A DNA stretch of 6,445 nucleotides from Chryseobacterium sp. UBA6632 (GTDB taxonomy: Bacteria > Bacteroidota > Bacteroidia > Flavobacteriales > Weeksellaceae). Where the stretch lies: assembly GCA_002455915.1 (NCBI GenBank), contig DKLU01000311.1, positions 1-6,445 on the forward strand. The letters are read 5' to 3'. A program made the position numbers and the translations under genes. Position 1 is the first letter of the stretch, and every line of letters begins with the position of its first letter. The notes beneath the pieces are model-generated. The model worked only from the letters and a program-made list of their open reading frames with translations. It searched no databases and was not told the DNA's origin. This document shows positions 1-5,275 of the stretch, in pieces.

Positions 1-128
1 AATATTTTTTTCAGATCGCTGAATGAATAAACTGCGATTAATGCTAACACAAAAAGTTGATGATCTAATGCGTCTAAAGAGATGATATGTTCCCAGCCGA
101 GGTTGAGGTAGAAGAGAAAATCTTGCAT
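1..128 (-). CDS. HupE/UreJ family membrane protein, N-terminal part (runs off left edge)
   Basis: Reading the minus strand from an ATG at 128-126 gives 42 open codons without a stop to the window edge. The peptide starts MQDFLFYLNLGWEHIISLDA and continues LDHQLFVLALIAVYSFSDLKK. The pattern G11-W-E-H14-I...D22-H23-Q-L-F26 followed by a hydrophobic segment is what I recognise as the start of the HupE/UreJ-like membrane proteins of flavobacteria, in which His/Asp-rich first helices may bind a metal ion. These proteins are usually about 190 residues with several membrane helices, so roughly four fifths of the gene lies outside the window. The physiological role in this phylum is not settled; hydrogenase or urease nickel supply is known only for distant relatives. 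The gene is divergent from the S8 peptidase. From memory, HupE/UreJ and DUF6702 genes often sit close together in flavobacteria, which agrees with the DUF6702 gene at 3611-4135. The start is the only ATG before the conserved motif. Confidence 0.8.
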   Translation of the reverse strand, partial: MQDFLFYLNLGWEHIISLDALDHQLFVLALIAVYSFSDLKKI

Positions 129-225
129 GATAAAGATAATAGAGATTTAATTTTTTTATCTTAAAATTGAATAATTTTTAATGTTATTTATGTTTTTGGA
201 CGATTTATTTAATTAACACATTGAT

Positions 226-258
226 TTGTAATAGTATCAAATAAAAATACTATAATTG
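226..258 (+). promoter_or_regulatory. Possible promoter of the S8 peptidase gene (TTG-N22-TATAATTG)
   Basis: TTG at 226-228 and TATAATTG at 251-258 are separated by 22 bp. The Bacteroidota housekeeping consensus is TTG-N17 to 23-TAnnTTTG, so the -7 box has one mismatch. Transcription would start near 265, leaving a leader of about 14 nt before the ATG at 279. An overlapping alternative, TTG 196-198 with TTGATTTG at 221-228, also has one mismatch. The pairing is therefore tentative. Confidence 0.35.
231..253. repeat. 7-bp inverted repeat in the divergent spacer (possible operator)
   Basis: ATAGTAT at 231-237 and ATACTAT at 247-253 are perfect reverse complements with a 9-bp spacer, so the half-site centres are 16 bp apart. 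The right arm overlaps the first three bases of the putative -7 element of the peptidase gene. That is a suitable place for a dimeric repressor, but short AT-rich inverted repeats also occur by chance here. Confidence 0.3.
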
Positions 259-278
259 CTATCATAATAAATGCAAAA

Positions 279-3200
279 ATGAAATTAAAAAAACTACTAT
301 TTACAAAAGTAAACATTCCATTTGGAGAAACGAAACTTTTACGCAATGCTACAGCGGCTTTTCTTGGGTTATATTCTTATACAGTTTCCGCGCAGGTTCA
401 AAAATTGGATTCACGATTTGAATTTTTACTCAATAATAAAGAAAAAGTACAAAGAGGAGGTGTCATTAAGGAGTTGGAACGTTCGGATATGAAACTTGAG
501 AAGCATTTGGTGGTAACTTCCAAAGGTGCTCAAACCATGTACTCATGTATTATATATACGAAAACACCTGAGAAATTGAAGGAAGACGGAATTCTGGTTC
601 AGAGCAAGCTACCCACTTTTGCTACGGCTTTAGCAAGTATAGAAGACATTGAAAAGCTTCGGCAACTGCCATATGTAACTTCGATTATGGCTCCTATTTA
701 TGAAGAACTTCATAATGATGTTGCTAGAGCACAATCCGGAGCAAATTTGTTACAAGATGGAGTTTTTAATAATACTGCTTATAACGGAACAGGAGTGCTT
801 GTAGGGATTTTTGATTCAGGAATCGATTGGAAACATCCGGATTTCAGAAAAGCAGATGATCAAACGAAAAGTAGGATTGTTTCTATTTGGGATCAGACCT
901 TAACGGCACAGGGCGCTGAAGTTCCCCCCACAGGATTTGCGACGGGAGTAGAATATACCAGAGCTCAGATTGAAGATGAGTTAGATGGTACTCCGGCTAA
1001 TTTTGTCCGTGAAAATGATTCCAATGGTCATGGCTCTCACGTCTCAGGAACAGCTGCCGGAAATGGAATGGCAATAGCTGATAAAAGACATAAAGGGTTT
1101 GCTACGAATGCAGATATTGTTTTTGTAAAAGGAGGTAATGGTTCTTTTTCTACAACAAATATCATTAATTCTTTAACTTATTTTCAGAATGTTGCAACAG
1201 CTTTGAACAAACCTATTGTGGTAAATATGAGTATCGGAGGCCAGGCGAATGCACATGACGGCACAGGTCCACATGAAGTTGCTGTGAATAATTTTACAAA
1301 TTCCGGTTCTGGAAGGGTAGTTGTGATTTCGGCAGGAAACGAGTATGGTAAAAATATTCACAGAAAAGTAGATATTGAACCTTCTGCTTCTCAATCTTAT
1401 GTATTCACCGTATCAAGCAATACAACAGCAGATAGTATCTTCAGTTTTATTATGTTTGCGAATAACGACAGCCCTGTTACTGCTAAACTTACAACTCCTG
1501 ACGGGCAACAATATATTCAAAATATAAGTACTAACACTTCTCATAATATTCTATCTGGAGGATTGGTGGCTACGATGTATAATTACTGGCATACGGATAA
1601 TAATAAAAGATATGTTCAACTGGTTGTAACGAGACCTGCGGGATCTACTACGAATGCTCAAGGAACTTATACCTTGGAAATTACAAACAATTCTGCCCAA
1701 ACTATTAATACAGATGGCTGGCTTTCATCGCAGGGGGTGGCTACCACCTTACAGAATGGAAATAACGAATATATCGTCGGTGCCCCAGGCAATGCATCCA
1801 ATGCTATAACGGTAGCTGCCTATGCAGGAAGAACAACATATTTAAATAGTTCTACAGGATATTACTATTGGACTAATGATACCGCGGAGGGTATTGCTAG
1901 TTTCAGTTCACAAGGACCCCGGGTTGATGGTGTTTTAAAGCCGGAAATTGCTGCTTCAGGAGAGTATGTGATTTCTGCATTATCGTCAAGCAGCAGCCCA
2001 GCAACTAATCCTGCCGATACAGGACATGTAGACGGAACTTACTATTATAAAAATCAGGGAACAAGTATGTCTTCTCCGGCTGTAGCGGGAGCAGTAGCCT
2101 TATTGCTTCAGGCAAATCCTTCTCTTACAGCATCAGCAGTTAAGAACAGATTAACATCTACAGCAAGAAAGGATGCAATGACGGGAGCAACAGCAAATGC
2201 AAGATGGGGGAATGGTAAGCTGGATATTTATAAAGCAGTTACGAGTGAGTTGGGATGTGTGCCGTCCGAATATGAGACAATAAACTATGACACTCAATTT
2301 TATCAACAATCTTCTACAGGAAATTATTATTTCGATAATAATATTTTTGCAGTTAGATATACTCCAACCAAGATTGGAAAATTGGGTGGAGTAAGTTTTA
2401 TGGTAGGAACCTCAGCCACGATGTCGGATGTACCATTTAATATAGAAATAAGAAAGGTAGATGCTAATGGGAATCCCGGAACATTGCTTGCTTCAAAAAG
2501 CTTTAGTTCTATTAAAAATACTTTCTATCGTAATGGTTGGAATTATATTGATCTTTCGAGCCTAAATGTTCAAACAACGACCAACCAGGATTTCTATGTT
2601 GTTTTGGATACAAGAAACGGAAGAATGAGCTTGTGGAGAGATAATACGGTTGCAGACGGAAGAAGCAAATCTTCTAGTAATGGAACCAGCTGGACGACTT
2701 CCTCGGCGGGGAATTTCAGAATCAGAGCTACCGTTTACGAAAATATTGCTGAGGTTAAAAATCTGGCAACATCTAACCAAACGAAAGCTTCTGCAGTAGC
2801 TAGCGGATACAACTACTTTACGAATGCATGTCAGCTAATCTCAAGGGTTGAAAAAGAAACAGCAAGTACAGTGTCAGGAAATGTGACTTCAAAAGTTTGG
2901 GTAGATAATGCTCAGCCAAATTATGTTTCAAGAAGATTTGAAATTAATCCTGAAACAGCAGGGACTACAGCAACCGGAAAGGTTACATTGTATTTCAAAC
3001 AAGCAGAATTTGATGCTTATAATTTGACGAATACAGTAAAACTTCCTACTTCAAGTACAGATAATGCCAATAAAGCTAATCTTGTTATTGAAAAATATAC
3101 AGGTACAAGTGCAAGTAATACAGGAACAGTCGCTTCTTATGGAAGTGCTGCCACGACTATTACTCCAAATGTGGCAGATATTGTGTGGAATAACACTTAT

Positions 3201-3530
3201 CAATATTGGGAGGTTAGCTTCCAGACGACAGGTTTTGGGGGATATTTTGTGAAAACAAATGCAGCTTCTTTAGGGTTGAATGATCTAAGAAATGAGGCGG
3301 GTGTAAATGTTTATCCGAATCCGGCTAAATCTGTTGTAAATGTAGAATTAGGAAAAGCTTCGAAAGCAACCGTAACTATTTTTGATGCCTCAGGAAAGCT
3401 GGTGAAAACAGCAAATATAACTTCTAAAGATAATAAAATAGATGTTTCTGGCTTGGTGAAAGGCAATTATGTATTCAATATCATTTTAGATAATGAAACA
3501 AAAGTTGTGAAGAAAGTAATTAAAGATTAA
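279..3530 (+). CDS. Secreted S8 family (subtilisin-like) serine peptidase with T9SS type A sorting domain
   Basis: This is a complete 1083-residue extracellular protease. Residues 1-38 form a signal peptide with an unusually long polar n-region, a short hydrophobic core (about 24-36) and a predicted cut at VSA|Q. About 72-140 resembles an I9-type propeptide. The subtilisin triad is intact: D179 in DSGID, H251 in HGSHVSG and S596 in GTSMSSP, with oxyanion N354 in SAGNE. About 362-495 is an insert of beta character between the oxyanion Asn and the returning fold (NAITVAAYAG, 508-517). This is where Csp-like S8 enzymes carry a jelly-roll, so I infer one. Residues 660-818 look like a further beta-sandwich module and 825-995 like another common Bacteroidota extracellular module; neither is named with confidence. 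The last ~80 residues are a T9SS type A sorting domain: VNVYPNPAKS (1009-1018), IFDASGKLVK (1034-1043), GLVKGNYVFNI (1058-1068) and a KKVIKD end. The Sec system would export it, T9SS would carry it across the outer membrane, and the sorting domain would be removed. The substrate is unknown. The gene appears monocistronic. The next in-frame ATG is codon 71, inside the mature region, so the start is firm. Confidence 0.95.
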   Translation: MKLKKLLFTKVNIPFGETKLLRNATAAFLGLYSYTVSAQVQKLDSRFEFLLNNKEKVQRGGVIKELERSDMKLEKHLVVTSKGAQTMYSCIIYTKTPEKLKEDGILVQSKLPTFATALASIEDIEKLRQLPYVTSIMAPIYEELHNDVARAQSGANLLQDGVFNNTAYNGTGVLVGIFDSGIDWKHPDFRKADDQTKSRIVSIWDQTLTAQGAEVPPTGFATGVEYTRAQIEDELDGTPANFVRENDSNGHGSHVSGTAAGNGMAIADKRHKGFATNADIVFVKGGNGSFSTTNIINSLTYFQNVATALNKPIVVNMSIGGQANAHDGTGPHEVAVNNFTNSGSGRVVVISAGNEYGKNIHRKVDIEPSASQSYVFTVSSNTTADSIFSFIMFANNDSPVTAKLTTPDGQQYIQNISTNTSHNILSGGLVATMYNYWHTDNNKRYVQLVVTRPAGSTTNAQGTYTLEITNNSAQTINTDGWLSSQGVATTLQNGNNEYIVGAPGNASNAITVAAYAGRTTYLNSSTGYYYWTNDTAEGIASFSSQGPRVDGVLKPEIAASGEYVISALSSSSSPATNPADTGHVDGTYYYKNQGTSMSSPAVAGAVALLLQANPSLTASAVKNRLTSTARKDAMTGATANARWGNGKLDIYKAVTSELGCVPSEYETINYDTQFYQQSSTGNYYFDNNIFAVRYTPTKIGKLGGVSFMVGTSATMSDVPFNIEIRKVDANGNPGTLLASKSFSSIKNTFYRNGWNYIDLSSLNVQTTTNQDFYVVLDTRNGRMSLWRDNTVADGRSKSSSNGTSWTTSSAGNFRIRATVYENIAEVKNLATSNQTKASAVASGYNYFTNACQLISRVEKETASTVSGNVTSKVWVDNAQPNYVSRRFEINPETAGTTATGKVTLYFKQAEFDAYNLTNTVKLPTSSTDNANKANLVIEKYTGTSASNTGTVASYGSAATTITPNVADIVWNNTYQYWEVSFQTTGFGGYFVKTNAASLGLNDLRNEAGVNVYPNPAKSVVNVELGKASKATVTIFDASGKLVKTANITSKDNKIDVSGLVKGNYVFNIILDNETKVVKKVIKD

Positions 3531-3554
3531 TCTCTTTATTACATATAATATATG

Positions 3555-3585
3555 AAGGTGGCGGTTATTAACTGCCACTTTTTTT
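3555..3585 (+). terminator. Intrinsic terminator of the S8 peptidase gene
   Basis: Bases 3555-3564 (AAGGTGGCGG) pair with 3572-3581 (CTGCCACTTT) through ten pairs including two G-T wobbles. The loop is 7 nt (TTATTAA), and a T run covers 3579-3585. It begins 25 bp after the peptidase stop codon. A strong GC core with an immediate T tract makes this a confident rho-independent terminator. Confidence 0.9.
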
Positions 3586-3592
3586 ATATTTG
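3585..3592 (+). promoter_or_regulatory. -7 promoter element (TATATTTG) of the DUF6702 gene
   Basis: TATATTTG matches the Bacteroidota -7 consensus TAnnTTTG exactly and ends 18 bp before the ATG at 3611, giving a leader of roughly 10-12 nt. No TTG lies 17-23 bp upstream, because that space is occupied by the terminator hairpin of the preceding gene. The first T of the element is the last T of the terminator tract. The missing -33 box lowers confidence. Confidence 0.5.
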
Positions 3593-3610
3593 TTTTGAAA
3601 AATTTTTTAC

Positions 3611-4135
3611 ATGGTTTCTCTTTTTAAAAAATCTGTTATATTTTCTTTACTCTTTCTGTTTTTGGGAGTTCAAAGTTCTTTTACGAAAGTAGATTTTCAC
3701 CCTTACCACGTAGGTTCCGTAGAAATTAATTACAGTTCCAAATCCAAAACATTTGAAATTACAGGACGTTTTTTTCTTGATGATCTGGAAAACGGATTGG
3801 CGAAAAAATATGGAAAACCTTTTCATTTTAATGATCCGAAATATAAAAATCAATTAAATGAAGCGGTAAAAAGTTACGCTGCAGAATATTTTAAGTTAAA
3901 ATCGAATAACAAATTTCTTAAAATTAACTATATCGGTTATGAAGAAGATAGTGAATCTGTAAATGTATATTTAGAAAGCGAAACCACCGAAAATCCTAAG
4001 AAAATAGAGGCTGCAGTTAGCTTTTTATATAACCTTTTTGATGATCAGATTAATATCGTTCATATTATTGTAAATGACGTTAGAAAAAGTGAAAAATTAT
4101 CATATCCTAATCGTTATCTGTTTCAGAGTTTCTAA
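3611..4135 (+). CDS. DUF6702 family exported protein of unknown function
   Basis: This 174-residue protein begins with a short basic stretch (FKK) and a hydrophobic core at about 8-22, giving a Sec signal peptide with a likely cut near residues 22-25. There is no lipobox Cys, so it is probably soluble in the periplasm or secreted. The mature part starts with HPYHVGSVEINY (30-41), then TFEITGRFFLDDLE (47-60), NYIGYEED (106-113), a KKIEAAVSFLYNLFDDQINI stretch (130-149) and a C-terminal RKSEKLSYP (158-166). This succession of conserved blocks, including the HP(F/Y) start and the final K-LxYP, matches my recollection of DUF6702, a small Bacteroidota family of about 160-175 residues with no assigned activity. 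Family members often sit near HupE/UreJ and M1-like peptidase genes; here a HupE-like gene lies 3.5 kb upstream on the other strand. The gene has its own -7 box and follows a strong terminator, so it is probably transcribed independently of the protease. No terminator is visible directly after it. Confidence 0.85.
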   Translation: MVSLFKKSVIFSLLFLFLGVQSSFTKVDFHPYHVGSVEINYSSKSKTFEITGRFFLDDLENGLAKKYGKPFHFNDPKYKNQLNEAVKSYAAEYFKLKSNNKFLKINYIGYEEDSESVNVYLESETTENPKKIEAAVSFLYNLFDDQINIVHIIVNDVRKSEKLSYPNRYLFQSF

Positions 4136-4237
4136 GCTCATTGTATTTTGTTGAAATTTATATTTTACTTTATTGATGCAGTTTGTTGAGAATTAATTAT
4201 ATTAAGTGTAAAATTTTATTTAGATTTTTAATTATTT

Positions 4238-4253
4238 TGGCATAAGAATTGTG
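4238..4253 (+). promoter_or_regulatory. Sigma-54 type (-24/-12) promoter
   Basis: TGGCATAAGAATTGTG fits the RpoN consensus TGGCAYRNNNNTTGCW at every defined position except the last two (C to T and W to G). The -24 GG is at 4239-4240 and the -12 dinucleotide, here GT, is at 4251-4252, with the required 10-bp spacing. Transcription would start near 4264, 14 nt before the micro-ORF at 4278. Sigma-54 promoters need an enhancer-binding protein; I could not pick out a convincing activator site upstream. No TAnnTTTG box overlaps it. Confidence 0.6.
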
Positions 4254-4277
4254 AAACTTATTAAAAACAACATAGTT

Positions 4278-4337
4278 ATGAAAAAAAATAAAAAACAATT
4301 CAAACCGTTGACGGTTGTTCTCAACCGATTATTATAG
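4278..4337 (+). CDS. Possible 19-residue micro-ORF (leader peptide or small peptide)
   Basis: An ATG at 4278 opens a 19-codon frame ending in TAG, encoding MKKNKKQFKPLTVVLNRLL. The peptide is strongly basic (six Lys and one Arg) with a hydrophobic C-terminal part (LTVVLNRLL). It is not a signal peptide of usual form, and I do not recognise a family. Support comes from context: the ATG is about 14 nt downstream of the predicted start of a near-consensus sigma-54 promoter, and the frame starts with a Lys-rich MKK as many Bacteroidota genes do. Its second half is overlaid by competing hairpins (4303-4327), so it could be a regulatory leader instead of an effector. A terminator follows 350 nt later with no larger gene between. 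The A-rich 5' end makes a chance ORF possible, and expression cannot be judged from sequence alone. Confidence 0.35.
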   Translation: MKKNKKQFKPLTVVLNRLL

Positions 4338-4360
4338 TCAATATTCCTAAATTTTATCGG
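4303..4360 (+). promoter_or_regulatory. Overlapping, mutually exclusive hairpins (attenuator-like)
   Basis: AACCG (4303-4307) can pair with CGGTT (4312-4316) around a TTGA tetraloop. The same second arm, extended to CGGTTG (4312-4317), pairs perfectly with CAACCG (4322-4327) around a TTCT tetraloop. The third arm also contains CCGAT (4325-4329), complementary to ATCGG at 4356-4360. The two tetraloop hairpins cannot form together, which is the logic of a translation-controlled leader. These are the most GC-rich bases in an otherwise AT-rich stretch. No T tract directly follows, so this is not itself a terminator. Confidence 0.35.
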
Positions 4361-4688
4361 ATTAAATGATAGTACTTTTTAACTAAATGGCTACAAAATT
4401 CTACAGTTTTATTTAGCTATTCTCTGTAAAAAAATTTCCTAAGCGTCTTTTTGACCAAAATTCAAAATTTATTAAACTTCATCATTATTTTGCGGGCATG
4501 TAATTTTGTTTTTAAGCGAAATAAAAACCATTTGTCCTCATATAAAGGTAAGAACAGAATTCTTTAAATAATACAACCGACTTCTTAAGAAAATATCGAA
4601 AGTTTATTACCATTTGTTTTAACTATTCAATAACAATATTTAAGCTTGGATCTTAATTTATTTTAAAATTCAATCATTTTTTGTGTGG
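4338..4688. other. AT-rich stretch without a recognisable gene (possible untranslated RNA)
   Basis: I see no coding frame of credible length on the plus strand. The longest minus-strand frame noted has 33 codons (4613 down to 4512), with no supporting promoter. A perfect 7-bp hairpin, GTTTTTA (4508-4514) with TAAAAAC (4522-4528), surrounds a 7-nt AGCGAAA loop. TACAG (4402-4406) and CTGTA (4424-4428) can also pair. The stretch lies between the sigma-54 promoter and micro-ORF on the left and a strong terminator on the right, so it is probably transcribed, as the body of a small RNA or as a long 3' region. An alternative is a long 3' untranslated region of the DUF6702 mRNA. Confidence 0.4.
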
Positions 4689-4718
4689 CGGCAGAATTTT
4701 TTGTTCTGCCGTTTTTTT
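4689..4718 (+). terminator. Strong intrinsic terminator with no adjacent conventional gene
   Basis: CGGCAGAA (4689-4696) pairs perfectly with TTCTGCCG (4704-4711) around the 7-nt loop TTTTTTG, and seven T follow at 4712-4718. GG at 4687-4688 can add two wobble pairs with the first T residues. The nearest upstream plus-strand stop of a normal gene is 554 bp away (DUF6702, 4135), so the terminator most economically ends the transcript from the sigma-54 promoter at 4238. It may also end read-through from the DUF6702 gene. Confidence 0.9.
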
Positions 4719-5232
4719 ATTGTTTTTGAAAATTTTAGTTAAAAACAGAAGTGTATTTTATTCAGGTTTTTAGGTGGAAATTTTAAGTTTTTAAATTTGA
4801 TGAGCTTAAAACATACTTTTGTGAAATTTTGAATTAATGGAGTATTTTAATAATTAATTAGAATTACATTGGAATTAATTAAAAATTGATAAATTATAGG
4901 TAATAATTAATTTTTGTTAATAATATTTGGTTATTGTTGGTGAATGGATTATATTTGTTTTTAAGACTGAACTACATTTTATATAAGATTTAATAATATT
5001 ATATAAGTGATAAGATGACGAATGTATCGTAATGATTGTAAAAATCATGAAATATTTTAAAATTCAGTTTGAAAAATGATAACCTAAAAAAACTTAGAAT
5101 GAAAATAGTAAATCACCCTCTGAAAAAAGTATTAAAATTTCCCATTTAGACTAACTTTTTTTCTTTGCTGATGTTATTTATTATCAGTGAAATACAGACG
5201 TTTTTTTTCAATGTAAATTTCTATGTCTGCGT
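4719..5232. other. Long AT-rich non-coding interval upstream of the C1q-like gene
   Basis: No conventional gene is visible on either strand. The interval contains the canonical promoter at 4927-4957, an isolated -7-like TACTTTTG at 4814-4821 with no properly spaced TTG, and two TTATATAAG copies exactly 20 bp apart (4979 and 4999). It also holds a perfect 6-bp hairpin (ATGATT 5032-5037 with AATCAT 5043-5048) and a 16-codon frame at 5099-5149 (MKIVNHPLKKVLKFPI). The tail of that frame lies inside a weak AAAAAAGT/ACTTTTTT stem (5123-5130 with 5154-5161) ending in a T run. None of these is a recognised RNA family. Confidence 0.5.
4927..4957 (+). promoter_or_regulatory. Canonical Bacteroidota promoter (TTG-N20-TATATTTG)
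   Basis: TTG at 4927-4929 and TATATTTG at 4950-4957 are separated by 20 bp and fit the TTG-N17 to 23-TAnnTTTG consensus without mismatch. Transcription would begin near 4964. The next convincing ATG is at 5276, so the promoter either gives the C1q-like gene a leader of about 310 nt or drives a short non-coding transcript. An identical spacing and -7 sequence occurs at 6377-6407. Confidence 0.55.
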
Positions 5233-5240
5233 TATTTTTG
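5233..5240 (+). promoter_or_regulatory. -7 promoter element (TATTTTTG) of the C1q-like gene
   Basis: TATTTTTG matches TAnnTTTG exactly and ends 35 bp before the ATG at 5276, giving a leader of about 29 nt. No TTG lies 17-23 bp upstream; that space holds an eight-T run at 5201-5208. It is a plausible proximal promoter in addition to the distant one at 4927-4957. Confidence 0.45.
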
Positions 5241-5275
5241 TTCAAAATATACAATCACAATTAAAAAATAGTAAT

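Noticed and set aside
271..282. Three-codon frame ATG CAA AAA TGA overlapping the protease start codon
   Set aside because: Too short to judge; an ATG and TGA are expected by chance in this sequence, although it could slightly affect initiation.
923..928. Run of six C in the protease gene as a possible phase-variation tract
   Set aside because: Six bases is short for slippage, the frame is intact, and no other tract or repeat supports phase variation.
1173..1394. 73-codon minus-strand frame inside the protease gene
   Set aside because: Antisense shadow of the catalytic-domain coding sequence with no independent signal.
2562..2780. 72-codon minus-strand frame inside the protease gene
   Set aside because: Antisense shadow with no promoter, domain or start context.
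3064..3252. 62-codon plus-strand frame inside the protease gene
   Set aside because: It is an out-of-frame shadow of the module region at residues 929-991, Leu-rich and low in complexity.
3647..3853. 68-codon minus-strand frame inside the DUF6702 gene
   Set aside because: Antisense to a recognised protein family member; the Lys/Phe-rich composition is what antisense of this AT-rich gene produces.
4512..4613. 33-codon minus-strand frame in the long gap
   Set aside because: The frame is slightly long for AT-rich DNA and its product is basic and aromatic, but no promoter match lies upstream on that strand and its stop overlaps a plus-strand hairpin. Not enough to call a gene.
4814..4821. TACTTTTG, an exact TAnnTTTG match
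   Set aside because: The nearest TTG upstream (4797-4799) is only 14 bp away, shorter than accepted spacing, and the following ATG frame has six codons.
5168..5208. CTGAT/ATCAG hairpin followed by an eight-T run
   Set aside because: The T run starts 12 nt after the stem and the stem has only five pairs, so it does not qualify as an intrinsic terminator.
5165..5275. Upstream extension of the C1q-like gene to an ATG at 5165 (37 extra codons)
   Set aside because: The extension is Phe/Ile-rich without motif, would bury a clean signal peptide starting at 5276, and covers a TAnnTTTG -7 element.
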